This document shows positions 25,665-37,500 of a DNA stretch of 64,000 nt, piece by piece. This stretch comes from Antennarius striatus (Eukaryota; Chordata; Actinopteri; Lophiiformes; Antennariidae), in the NCBI RefSeq assembly GCF_040054535.1, contig NC_090781.1, forward strand, positions 15,924,982 through 15,988,981. The letters are read 5' to 3'. Numbering within the stretch: the stretch's first letter is position 1; every line of letters begins with the position of its first letter. The notes below the pieces were generated by a model. The model had not been told where the DNA came from. It was given only the letters and a program-made list of their open reading frames with translations, and ran no database searches. The translations under genes and the position numbers were made by a program.

Positions 25665-28600
25665 ATGGCAGAAAGTATCATGAGTAAAGCTGCTACCATG
25701 GAGATTCCCATTAACAGCAATGGAGACACGGGGACTCCAGAGGATGACAGCCTGGAGCAGGTCAGTCAGTCACCTTCTCTCACTTGTTATATTTTCCGTT
25801 TTAAAAGGTAGCAGCTTTTTTGTCTAATTTTTCACATGACAACAAAATCCATTATTTAGCCATTTTCAGGCCTGCAACTATGTATTTAGTAGATAAAAGG
25901 CACCACCAGCATCACTTGGAACTCCACCAGGGACTGTTGAGTTAAGACACGGAGAGGAGAAGTTTATTATTATTACTGTATTACTATTATCATTATTGAT
26001 AGCAACATTATTTAATAGTCTTCTTCAAACCATGTGTTTTCTCAGTATTTTGTTGTGAATTCACTAGGATTTGCAGCAGGTGATGGTGTCTGGACCCAAC
26101 CTGAATGAAACCAGCATTGTCTCTGGAGGTTATGGAGGACCTGCAGGGGGCATCATTCCTACCAGCACTATCAAAGGTACTGCCAGAAAACCAAAATAAT
26201 CTCCAGCGAGGAAGGGATGTTTATACAACCATTAGTTTGCCTATAAAGTCACAGGATTACTCAAAAAGTTACAAACACTTTTCGATTATGTAAGCAGGGA
26301 ATGACCTCAGAAATTTATTCAGTTTAGTCTTTAAATGTAATCATGTGGATGGGGTAGTTACAAGTGATGAAATTGGAGCAGAGACTATGCTTAATCAGTA
26401 ATATGTCAAACTTGTCAAATTTTCAAATAATATGAGATAAATCCCAAAGAAAGAAGCAGAAGAAGAAAACTACTTCCCCATAGGGAAATTATTTCTGCCT
26501 TTATATCTGCCAAATTTCTGAAATTAAAACTGCCATTAGTGAAATATAATTGTAAATGTCAAACTAATTACTGATATGACTCCAAATCCTAGGGATAGGT
26601 TTTCATAGTCAAGGCATCATATTAAAATGGTCAAACCCATTGGGCCATTACATTTTTGTACAATGATATAATTGATAAAACTTCCTGGGTGTAGTTTTGC
26701 ACTTTTTTGACTCACGTTCTACAAGCTTTCATTCATTTTTATTTCTTCATTTTCTCTGAATGGATATCCTCAAATTTATGGTTTTTTAAAAACCTTGCGT
26801 TAGCTTGTTAATATATAATAACTTTAACTTGTTGCAGGATAACTGATCAATTTAGTCCTTCAATGGCTTCTCACAGGCAAAGATCCTCTAATTGTAAATT
26901 GCCGGCTGCCATGCACTGTCCAAAGACTTGTCGATGTGCTGCAATCTTGAAGTCACTGAAAGAAATCAATACTTAATGTCCCTCAGTGAAACCATAGAGA
27001 GCACTTTTCCCTCCTTAAATTTTGATGTCTCACTGAGAGCTGCTGACCTCTAGGCTCCTGCTTCATATTACAAACATCCATATCCCATAGGGCCTGCAAT
27101 TCGCTACAACCCTGCGTATCTGGACAGAAGACGAGCCCCTGCATCAGGACCAGGTGGCAGTGTATTCTGAGAACCTTTTTTATTTTCTCAGTCACCCTTT
27201 ATATTTTGGTCTGCTTTGGCCCTTTACAAGAGGTTTTGGTGTTGCTTGAAGAAGTTGTATGCAACCTTGCTTGTGACTCTTCAACTCACAGCTTTAGCAA
27301 CAAGAACTGTTTCAACAGCTTTCAAGATTAGGGATAGACTAACACTGATATCACAGGGCTGTCTTATGAAATGTTGAAAATATGCCTTTTGTATTTTAAT
27401 ATGCATTTTGGACAACTGTTTCATCATTGCTTCATTCCATGAAGTCATTTTCCAACTTTTTATAAGTGCTTTCATTCTGCATGGGAAACCTGCATGGTGG
27501 ATTATTTCAAATCCCCTTAAACTCCAACTTTTTGTGCATCCTCCACTACAAACCCTAAATTTCCTGTTTCATTCTACATAATCTGTTTTTCAGCTGTATA
27601 TATCACTCCAAAGCTTTACTGACATATTTCACTCCATGCCTTCTTCTCATCTTCATATTTTATCATCATCATGCTCATTTCAGACATTCGCATGAAATCC
27701 AGGGGTATTAACTTGCCTAACAGCCAATCTGCAACCACTCGACTTGCTCAACACACAAACCAGCATCCAGGTATCACCAGTTTCATGATGCTGTCACTGT
27801 ACTCACCCATTGTCATGACCCATGCAATTTCAGTCTGTATTGTAAAAATTGATAGGATAATCTGCAGTAAAGTTTACATTATTCTATTTTGGTTGGTAGG
27901 ATCTTCAAATCATAACTCTAGTAATTCAACTGAAGAAGTTTCTCGTGGTGTGGCTGTGGAGAAACTGGACAGTGTAAAGAAATGGAGCATAAATACATAC
28001 AAGGTAATGTGTACTTTGTATACTTGTAGATACTTAACTTTCCAAATGCCGCTGAAATTTCCATGATTTTTTCCTCTGCTTGTTCTTATAAAGCAAAGTT
28101 CCTGAATACCACAATAGCTATTGATTCATTTTAGTGTTTCTTAAAGCCAGACAATTTCCATTTCAAATGACTTTAGTCTTGTGGCATGTCTATGATCTGC
28201 TTTGTTTTTTACAAAATCAAACAACTGAATTTATGAACATCTTTCATGAATGGTGATTCTATCATTTGTGCCAGGTATTGTATATTGTTTGTGCATTACA
28301 TGAACTCAAGAAATTGTGTTTTGTATTTTAAAATTCATTCAACATATGAGAAAACATGGCGTAATTAATGTAGCCCACTTGTATTTTATGTGTGGTGTAA
28401 CGTTGGCGCTGTTCTGTTCCACCATGCAGTGTACAAAGCAGATGTTCTCAGAGAGGTTTGGAAGAGGTTCACGAACTGTAGACCTGGAACTAGAAGCTCA
28501 GATTGAGCTTTTAAGAGACACCAAAAACAAGTATGAAAACGTCTTAATGCTAGCCACCGCACTCACCAATCATTTCCAGAGCATGGTGCAGACACAGCAA

Positions 28601-29937
28601 GCCCTAGGAGATACCTTTACTGACCTCAGCCAGAAGTCTCCAGAGTTACAGGTACAGGTTTGCTAAAATTCCCATTTTGATGTGACCTGAAAATGAGGTC
28701 AGCAAGTAAAATTCCTGTGTTTGTCTGCAGGATGAGTTTGGGTATAATGCAGAAACTCAAAAGCTGCTGTGTAAGAATGGAGAGTCTCTGCTTGGTGCCA
28801 TTAACTTCTTTGTGTCCAGTGTCAACACTTTGGTCAACAAAACAATGGAGGACACGCTGATGACCATAAAACAGTATGAAAATGCAAGGTAATAAAAACT
28901 GACCTACAGTGTGTAGAATTCTTATTGGACGATCACCTGGAAAATGAACTTCTGTGACAGCCTCAACTGTTTATATGCACAGGCTTGAGTTTGATGCCTA
29001 TCGTACTGATCTGGAAGAGCTGAGTTTGGGCCCAAGAGATGCAGCTGCCATGGTACGGATTGAGATGGCTCAGCATGAGTACCAGATCCACAGAGACAAA
29101 TATGAACGGCTGCGTAGTGACGTCACTATCAAGCTCAAATTTCTGGAGGAAAACAAGGTTTGTAGTTTATTTCTTTGAGGTGTTTTTTTTTTTCTCGCCA
29201 ATCTCACTTTGTTGCAGTGATGAATAGGGATACTCCTGTGACATCACTGAATAGGGTTACATGTCAAAATAGTGCATAAGTTTGACCACACACATTTAGG
29301 CAAACTGGGGATCAGAGGAAAATCACGCTTAAAGCCAAAATACAGCCAAGTGTTCAAAAGGACAAATTACTAAATGTGTAAGAAATTAAAACAAGTCCAT
29401 CTACTATGTTTTTCAGAATCTACTAAGAACAACAAAGTCAGACTAAAGAAATCAGTAAATATTTACAAAACGAGAGAGTATCTTTTTGTGAAATTAAACA
29501 CAGACCTCACTGACTCTGATATAGTTTGCCTGCTTTTTTTAAATAAATGAAAAATAACAAAGATCAAGGTCAGAATTAGTTCCAACATTGGCAGCTTGAC
29601 TTTTGGGAAAATATCTGAGAGGAATGTAATTTACAAGTTAATTTTAAGTTTAGTGGTTATGAACAACTATTGTATTTACAGTGTTGTCATATAAGTAAAC
29701 GTCAGTCGGCTGTGCTTTACCCTAAACATTGAAAACTGTGTTTGAAATAGGTGAAGGTTCTTTTCTCTCTTGGTCTTCTAGGTGAAGGTGATGCACAAGC
29801 AGCTGCTCCTCTTCCATAATGCTATCTCAGCCTACTTTGCTGGAAACCAGCAGCAGTTGGAACAAACTCTAATACAGTTCAACGTCAAGTTAAAGCCACC
29901 AGGGTCGGAAAAACCATCGTGGCTGGAGGAACAGTAG
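25665..29937 (+). CDS. arfip2: Arfaptin-2 (BAR/AH-domain effector of Arf and Arl GTPases)
   Basis: Arfaptins are peripheral proteins of the trans-Golgi that bind GTP-loaded Arf/Arl1 (and Rac1) through a crescent-shaped AH/BAR dimer and help form secretory carriers. Coding exons: 25665-25760, 26068-26176, 27091-27153, 27684-27770, 27900-28003, 28430-28651, 28731-28888, 28983-29157, 29782-29937. All have AG/GT borders and compatible phases, giving 389 residues; the human protein has about 341. The N-terminus has [19 protein letters not shown] and the C-terminus ends KPSWLEEQ, both ARFIP2 hallmarks. An amphipathic segment (about 136-153) precedes the AH domain (about 154-380), which contains [14 protein letters not shown] and [16 protein letters not shown]. 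The extra length comes from two phase-1 exons near the N-terminus. The acceptor and ATG at 25665 match the family start. ARFIP1 is less likely because the core residues and the neighbouring trim3 fit ARFIP2. Confidence 0.95.
27091..27153 (+). other. arfip2: arfip2 63-nt phase-1 exon, probably alternative
   Basis: Acceptor tatcccatag and donor CCAG-gtggca border 63 nt that keep the frame (phase 1 in, phase 1 out). They code for a basic stretch with [12 protein letters not shown]. The donor is weak, and I recall no counterpart in the common human ARFIP2 form. It could be a cassette exon lying before the amphipathic helix. Confidence 0.6.
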
Positions 29938-30568
29938 AGAGTGCTCAGGGTTCAACTGTTTGGCACGATGTGCTGGTCAGTGAGGAACTTGGCATTGTGG
30001 TTCGAAAAGAATTTAATACATAAAGGAATCCTTGTTAGGAGCAATGACTAAGAAAAAACATGAGAAATCAATTTTGTCATGTCTTTCCTTATAATGTGGT
30101 ACATAGATGTTACTTTTTTGTTAAGACACAAAGTTGACTTTTAGATATTTTCTTAATCTTTTGGTAGCACAATCATTTACATGGTTATCACTTCTTATTT
30201 ATGTAAAATTTAGTCTTCTATTGTGGAGAGACCCCTTTGCAGTTTTGCACATACATTTGTTAGTTATGTTTGTCTATGTTATCTTAAGTGTTTATTATTT
30301 TTTTAATAGCTCAGTGTCTGTCACAGTACCAGAATTCCACAAATCAGAATGGTAAAATTAGTGGGATAATGTCCAAAACATTCTAAAATACCCTTTTAAA
30401 TTATATTTGTTCTTTGAGGATGCATTTCAAAAATAATTCTACAGAACTAAATTAAGACATTGGGATATAGCATTGTTACCAAAGGTAATCCTCTAAGTTT
30501 CTAATATTGCTTTGTGGAATATCTATTTGTGTGGTCAGTTTATTTTAGCAAAAAAACCCACACATACA
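29938..30568 (+). other. arfip2 3' UTR and downstream spacer
   Basis: AT-rich sequence after the stop codon, with no further coding evidence. The poly(A) site is not clear; an AATAAA at 31395 is one distant candidate. Confidence 0.4.
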
Positions 30569-31080
30569 CAGTAGTACATTGCGAAATGAGCAGCTCAACA
30601 CCTGAGTTATTTGAGATACAAGCGGTCACACTGTCCATATTGTTGTTCGACATACAAGCAAAATCCAAGATACAATCCTTGCTCGGGACACCACCGCTTG
30701 CTGGCAGATGGATACAACCTCAACTGAGATGCATCCTATTCTTTCTCTCGTGTTTGCGGATGGATATAACATCAGCTGAGACTGGATCTCGTTCTCTTTT
30801 GCGGAATGAAGACATAGCAGGCGTGTGCTCATGACTTTTGCGTTTCTTTTCATAAGTTATTATTGCTTACGTAACATATATATATAGTTAATTATGCACA
30901 GGCAAAATATGCATGTCTATTGGTTATCTTTTCAGAATTTAGGGGGTTGGGTGCCTTTTTAAAGAGGCTAGAATAGATTACATTGATTTTGGTTATTTTA
31001 AATGGGAAAATGTGTTTACCGGTAACTTACAAGTTAATTAATTTACAAGGAGCGGACTAAACTTGTACGTCAAGGTACTG
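30569..31080. mobile_element. Degenerate pogo/Tigger-like DNA transposon remnant
   Basis: The left end reads CAGTAGTACATTGCGAAATG and then gttatttgagatacaagc. The right end, read in reverse, gives CAGTACCTTGACGTACAAG. This matches the style of cagtggtacctcgacatacg ends of pogo-like MITEs. The termini are only partly complementary and the TA target site is not preserved, so the copy is old. Confidence 0.45.
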
Positions 31081-32212
31081 TTGAGTATATGTATGTGTCT
31101 GTGTGTGTGTATCACGAGTAAACATCGTGATACTGTATTCTTTTCCAAGTACATAATCCATAGTTTAATGCCCTTTATCGTTTGGAATTCCTTCAGATAT
31201 GTCCCTATGATTCCATCGCAGATACAGTAATGTGTCAAATTTAATTCAGACCTAAAATATAGAAAGAGGCTTCACAAACTAATGAGTCCATATAATATTG
31301 GCTGGATACTAATACAAATATCTTAATTATTGTAAAGAAGTCACAATCAGAATGATCAGTGGTGAACTGATCAAGTTTCAGATACACCTGTCTAAATAAA
31401 ACTAAGACATTAGGATGCGCTGTTGGAAGATTAAATTCAGACATCTAATGGTAATAATGGAGTCATGTGATTCCATATGTATTGTAGGTTATTATACAAG
31501 TTTCAGTGTCTTCAGGGAGCTATGACTACATTTTTCCTATTTTGTGCTATTTATTTTCCAGTACATAACTTTGTATGTAATTTACTTTTATTTTTAGTTA
31601 GATGGTGTTTTTTCTTCTTCATTTCCAATTTCTTTATCTTTACATTGATACAGGGCTGTCAGTGTGACAAGGGATGTTCTCACAGTTTATGAGATTCACA
31701 ATATATGTAATATGTATGGTACTGTAATTATGTACATGGTAATACAGTCTGATATATATATAAAATGATTCCATGACTTGCTATCTCTTCATTATCATTT
31801 AACTATACTTTTATTATTGCATGCTGTAGTTCTGGTTAGAATAGGTCCAATCAACATGGCAATACAACTTTAAAATCACAAGTGATGGGTCCCTTTTTTA
31901 CATCCTTCCCAATGAACCTAATCCCATTTGGGTAGTTTCTGAATGCTTCCAGATCAAAAGGACTGACACACTTTTATTTTAATTTCCTTGAATACATCCC
32001 TAATCCCTCTTATAAATACAATACAACAGTTGGAACATTTAACATTCTGTTGTTCATTCAGATTAGTTTGATATATGTCTATAAATTGTCTGTGGCACAG
32101 CATTAGTGCGACATTGTTTGGCACTTTTGTTTTGGCAGATAATCCCATCTGGTCTCTGGAAGTGAAAAATTAGACTGGGTTAAATTTTCGTTTTCTATTA
32201 ATTTAATTAGTT
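31081..32212. other. Gene-free spacer
   Basis: AT-rich sequence with a short TG/ATG-rich patch at 31090-31112. I see no gene. Confidence 0.5.
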
Positions 32213-32225
32213 ATTAAAGGTAGAA

Positions 32226-32542
32226 TGGGCGGCACAGTGGCGTAGTGGATAGCACTGTCGCCGCACAGCAAGGAGGTTCCCGGTTTGCGTTCCACTCTGT
32301 GCGGAGTTTGCATGTTCTCCTTGTGTCTGCGTGGGTTCTCTCCAGGTTCTCCGGCTTCCTCCCACCTCCAAAAACATGCGCTTCAGGTTAATTGGCCATT
32401 CCAGATTGCCTATAGGTATGAGTGCTCCATGTTCCACTGGCATTGCGACCAGAGTTTCCCCCGCCTCACGCCTTCAGTCAGCTGGAATAGGCTCCGGCCC
32501 CTTGCGACCCGCCACAGCAGATGAAGTGACAGAAAATGAATG
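32226..32542 (+). mobile_element. tRNA-derived SINE (DANA/HE1-like) with 13-bp TSD
   Basis: Same family as the element at 12396: head gggcggcacagtggcgtagt, centre gtgtctgcgtgggttctctc and ggcttcctcccacctccaaa, end gaaaatgaatg. The 13-bp sequence attaaaggtagaa flanks it on both sides (32213-32225 and 32543-32555). Its B-box region is changed (ggtttgcgttcc), so it is older or less active than the 12.4 kb copy. Confidence 0.9.
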
Positions 32543-33369
32543 ATTAAAGGTAGAAAAAGAAAATGAAACCAATTCCTGAATTTTCCTCCATTCTTGGCTA
32601 TTTAAAGAAAAACATGCATCTCAATTTTTAAGGAAAATGCAAACAACCACTCTTTTTCTTTTTTGGCATCCATTTCTGAAACAAAAATTTTATTGGCCCA
32701 AAATACACAGACCCATCAGGATAATGTGCCATATCTCAAATCTAGTGGTTTCTTGAACTTGTCACCTTCTGCCATATCTTCGTACTATAGTGATTGTTTA
32801 TTGTGGGCTGTAGCTGATTTCACAAGATATCTCATTTGAAGCTGACGTCATCAAGCAGAGTTTTGGCGTAGGGCCTGTGCTGTAGGCCCTTCCACAGATG
32901 AGCAGCAGAACTGCTCAGTTTTTCGATCCTGGAAAACCAACTGATTTGCGTATCCTTTAGGGACAAAGTTGAAGCTTTTGTTGCTGATCAACTGTCTTTC
33001 ACACAGTGTGACCAGCTCCCACTCAGAAAAGTGTGTGAGTCAATCAATGTTTAACCAAAGTAAGACACAATTTGTTGTTTAGCTCATTATTCATTAATTT
33101 ACTTGGCTGTTTATTTTATTTTTTTTCTAAAAAGAAAAGTACGGTGACCTAGTATATATATGAAATACAAAATATAGTGCAACCTATTTAAATCCTAGTA
33201 TTTTTCCTTATTTAGTTTTGGGATAAAAGTCAAACTTTCAAAAATCAATAACTTTCTCTATCAGTAAGGACCTTAATCACTGGAGGAGTCTGTAAATGCA
33301 GAGTAATGCTAGGGATGGCTGGACAGAAGGCACAGGACTGTCACTGATTCCAGCCAAAATTCAAAATGA

Positions 33370-33568
33370 AAAACACTTCTGGTGCCATGGAGGCGTCGGC
33401 TGTCCGAGGCGTGCTTGTGCATGAATTTCCTGGGCGTGTCATTTAACGCAAAGCAGTTTCACCACTATCCAGTTTGCTGTCAGTACATCTGATAACGTTT
33501 TTACACGGCGACAGTGGATTAAGACAGAGAACAAGGATATCGGAGCAGCTTCTGAATAAAAAACAGAT
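33370..33568 (+). promoter_or_regulatory. Candidate promoter and non-coding first exon of the FHDC-family gene
   Basis: A short CpG-containing block (gaggcgtcggctgtccgagg, acacggcgacag) ends at AACAGAT followed by the strong donor gtaagt at 33569. The next acceptor before coding sequence is at 34426. Position and signals fit a 5' UTR exon of the FH2 gene. No transcript evidence is available. Confidence 0.35.
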
Positions 33569-34535
33569 GTAAGTTGTTTTTTTTGTGTTTTCTGTTTTTC
33601 TGCTTGCTGAGTAATAACAGTAATGGACATTGTCAGAAGTGCTTGTTGTTTTTAAGCTCCAGGTTGATAAGATAAATGAATACAACATGAAGCTACAAAT
33701 TACCATTAATTATTAAAATTAGTATGTGCTTATTACTATGAATTATTTTCCCAAACACCACTCAGTTCTGTGTTCCCAAACTGCACTTGTTTATTTAACA
33801 TTTTCTGTGCCAGAGGTTTGTATTTTAATAGCTAGTGAATACATTATGATAAATTAAGGCTATGTCTTAAATTGTGATGTCAAAGTGTGGCCTATTGTGT
33901 TTTATTATACAGTAAAATTTGTAATAACTTTTGTCAACTTTTCACAGCTTTACATTGTATTTCAGGAAAAAGTGAACGCTTTATCCATTTATCCAATCTG
34001 GACAGCCTGTGATCATGGTGTGTCATAAGTTAGAGACCAAGTGATGTTGAGGAAGCTCAACATTAAGGAGAACTAGTTTATTAGAAGTTGAATCACATGA
34101 AGGTTATGGTTGCCTATAAATTACTGGTAATTATATCCTCTCCTGATCAAGCATCAGTCATGCTGGGTCCTTTCTTCTCACATGCAACATCGTACGTAGT
34201 TCTTTTTAAAATGGAACCAGCTTCATTAGTCTCTTTAGTTATAGCCGAGTACAACATATTACCTACCTCGGTTTCCTCAGAGACAGGCTGGCCTTATCAG
34301 AGTAAATACACAAAATTGCTGGGCAGTATCATATTACAGTCTGAATGAGAGAATCAACCTAATGGATAAGCATTTCCCCACGTAGTAACATTTTTATTAA
34401 CTCCCCACCTGTTTCTTTTCTTTCAGTTTGAACATACCACCCTACGGGACAGTACTGTATTTTGAATCCCTTAATCCAGTGGTTACGTTTCAAACAACTG
34501 TTTATTCTTTACTGGCTTCAGTTCAATCTGTGTGC

Positions 34536-37500
34536 ATGTGTGAGAGAGACCATGACAGCAACCCAAACCTGCTGACAGCTCCCCAAGAAATGATGCAGCC
34601 AGGATGTCCTTCTGTTCCACCCCCACCTACCCCACCACTCCCGCCACCTCCACCACCACCTGCACCCCCACCTCCACCACCACCTCCACCATTCGGACAT
34701 GGCGTTGGTCTCACATCAAAAACAAGCAGGAGCTTCAAGATGCGCAATTTCAACTGGGAAACCCTTCCGAAAAAAAGTGTAATAGGAAAGCACAACATCT
34801 GGACTGTAGACAAGACTGATGAGGAATATGAGCTGGATACTCATCATATAGAGGAGCTGTTCAGTCACAAGCAGGACCAGCAAAAAGTCAAGACCCTGAC
34901 CCGCCAGAGTCTGAGGGGCTTACCAGTCAGTGCCTCTGGGGAGGACATGGTGAGTACATACAGTCACAGCTTACAGGCGTAGCGGTGTATTGTATGAGTG
35001 TCACATGAGCAGGTTGAAAATGATAGTTTTTTCTTTCATCGTGTAATATGGCGATATCAAGATCTAGATATGGATATGATTTATTTTTGATACACAACTG
35101 ATATAAACAGAAAATATCACTATCTACTCCTTCTAAATGTGCTACAGATCACAATATATGTCAAATGTGAGAACAGAAATTTACTGCTAATTTTGAAGCT
35201 ATTTTTAAGAAAAATAATCCATCTATTTGTACTTTTCATACCCACAGTAGTAAAAACAAGTAGTATAATGGTGTAATGACTGTTTGTTCTGATACATAAT
35301 CACTAGACACATGGGTGGAGACTAATTGTTCTTCAGTTGTTTGCTAAAGGAGGGTTTTAATAATTTCCTCATACAGTATTATTCAATAAAGTAACTGACG
35401 CCAACTCTACTAATTTGCCTCGGGATTAATAAAGTATTTGTCTATGCACAACCCTTCAAAAAATAAAGTTAATTTATTTGGATTAATTCAAAGAAACCTC
35501 TTTTTCTATTTAAAACAATGCTGGCATTATTTTACAGCTCAGTCACGGTCATTTTCCTTCAGAATTGGGTTAAAGTAAATTACGTTGTCCTCTGACCTAC
35601 ATCTCATTTTCCAAGAGAAGTAGAAACAAAGTGTAACACAACTGCAAAATGATATCTTTTCCCTGATGGTTCAATAAAATCAATTCAAAGAATCCCTAAC
35701 CTTTGGAATCAACTATCTGTTTGGAAAACAAAGGTATCTGTGATGCAGTAGACAATGTTTAATCCAATAGTGATATTATCTAAATGACATACAAGCTAAA
35801 TGTGTCCATATTTTCTAAACCCAGGTTTCCATCCTGAGTGCGAAGAGGAGTATGAATGTTGGAATTTTCCTGAAACAATTCAAACGGTGAGTCAGTCATA
35901 GTATTCTTAAGGTGTGATTGTTATTACACAACACTCTTCATATTTTTCTTGGGTAAAATACTGGATGATGTAGACGGATACGTCTGCCTCTTGGCCAACT
36001 CATGCTTACACACCTCTGAGTGCCAACAAGTCCTGACAGATCTGTGCTGTGCAGGTTATCTCACTGTAAAAACATGTGCATGGAAGACTGAAAACTCAGT
36101 CTGTAAGTTACTAGACATACATGAAGATCTAATAGAAAATAATTATACACCATACAGCTGCACTCACAGAATTTACGAACACACATTGTGTTTTTGCCTT
36201 ATTGCCATATATTATTGATAATTTGTATGTGTAAAAATTAAAATTATTTGACAGAGTGGAGCATTGGGTATGGTTCCAGGTTTGAGGTTTTTGTTTGGAA
36301 TTTGTTTGTTGTCTGCGTTTTCTCTGGCTTCATGCCTCCTCCAAAAAAATGATATTTATGTGAATTGTATTAACAATGCCCGTAGGTGAATGTGTGCGTG
36401 ACTAGTTGTTTGTCTTTTGTGTGACTCCGCAATGCGCCTGTAGTCAGGTGGGATAGGCTCCAGTAACCTCCGTGACCCACAGAAAAGCAGCTCAGGATGA
36501 AACAATTACGATCATCAAGATGAAAATGAAGAAAGTTCAAGGAAGGAAAGAAAATCGATGGATGGATTTAAGACATGAGTTGCAGTCATTCTTGACTGAT
36601 TTCTCTTAGTAGCCTGAAAGCAAAATATATTAGAGAAACAGTCATGATGACTCCTGACTAAGTAACTCGTAAACAATATATTGTGTGCAAAAAACACTCG
36701 CAAAGCAACATGATCATGCTGGAGAAGGTACAGTCTGTTGTATATGCATCCAGGGCCATGCTACAGTATGATGTAGTCATGGGAACACCTTACTCTGGTG
36801 TACCATGTGAAACAACCCAGAATCGTCATCAATATATCGAGCTGCTGCACCTCATGAACAGGCTCCGACCTGCCCCTGCAGCCATAAGGATAATTATTGA
36901 TGTAATCAATGCCAAAGGGGGCAACCATAACTACTGATTAGTACGCACTACAGTTGCTTCACCTGAGAACATGTATGGTCCTCACATTTTTGGTGCTGTT
37001 CTTCTCCTGTAACTCTTTTTTGGTTAGTGATTAAGTAAGGATAATCAGGAACATAAGGGTGGTCTTTACTTTTATATGGTGCTAACTATCTAATAAATTT
37101 TGTGACTAAACTTGACTGTTGTGTTTCTGAATCCTTTGATCATCCAATACATCATTGTAAAATATGTGCATCCTAACAGTATATATGCTTAGGTATTTCT
37201 TTGCACAATGATTTTTCATTTTCAAATGTCATTTTGTTGCTTTTTTCTTCAACTAACATTTGAAATTGTTTCCCAAAGCTATTTGTGCAGGTTAAGGCTT
37301 GTTAGTACAAACACAAACTTTTCCAAGGAGACAAATGCACTGAATTATGAATTCTGTCTGTCTCCTCCATGTACAGGCCTGTGAAAGATGTGATTGAAGA
37401 AATTAAATCAGGAAATTGTCCAAGTTTTCCTTCTGGAAAACTTAAAGAACTGTGCAAGTTGCTGCCAGACAAAGAGGAGGTACTTGTTACGACTTCTTAC

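Noticed and set aside
34523-34813. Glycine/tryptophan-rich minus-strand frames
   Set aside because: Antisense shadow of the proline tract in the FHDC-family exon.
36683-36937. 84-codon open frame in an FHDC intron
   Set aside because: It reads smoothly ([19 protein letters not shown]) but has no recognisable family, and including it would disrupt the FH2 fold. It may be an old repeat.
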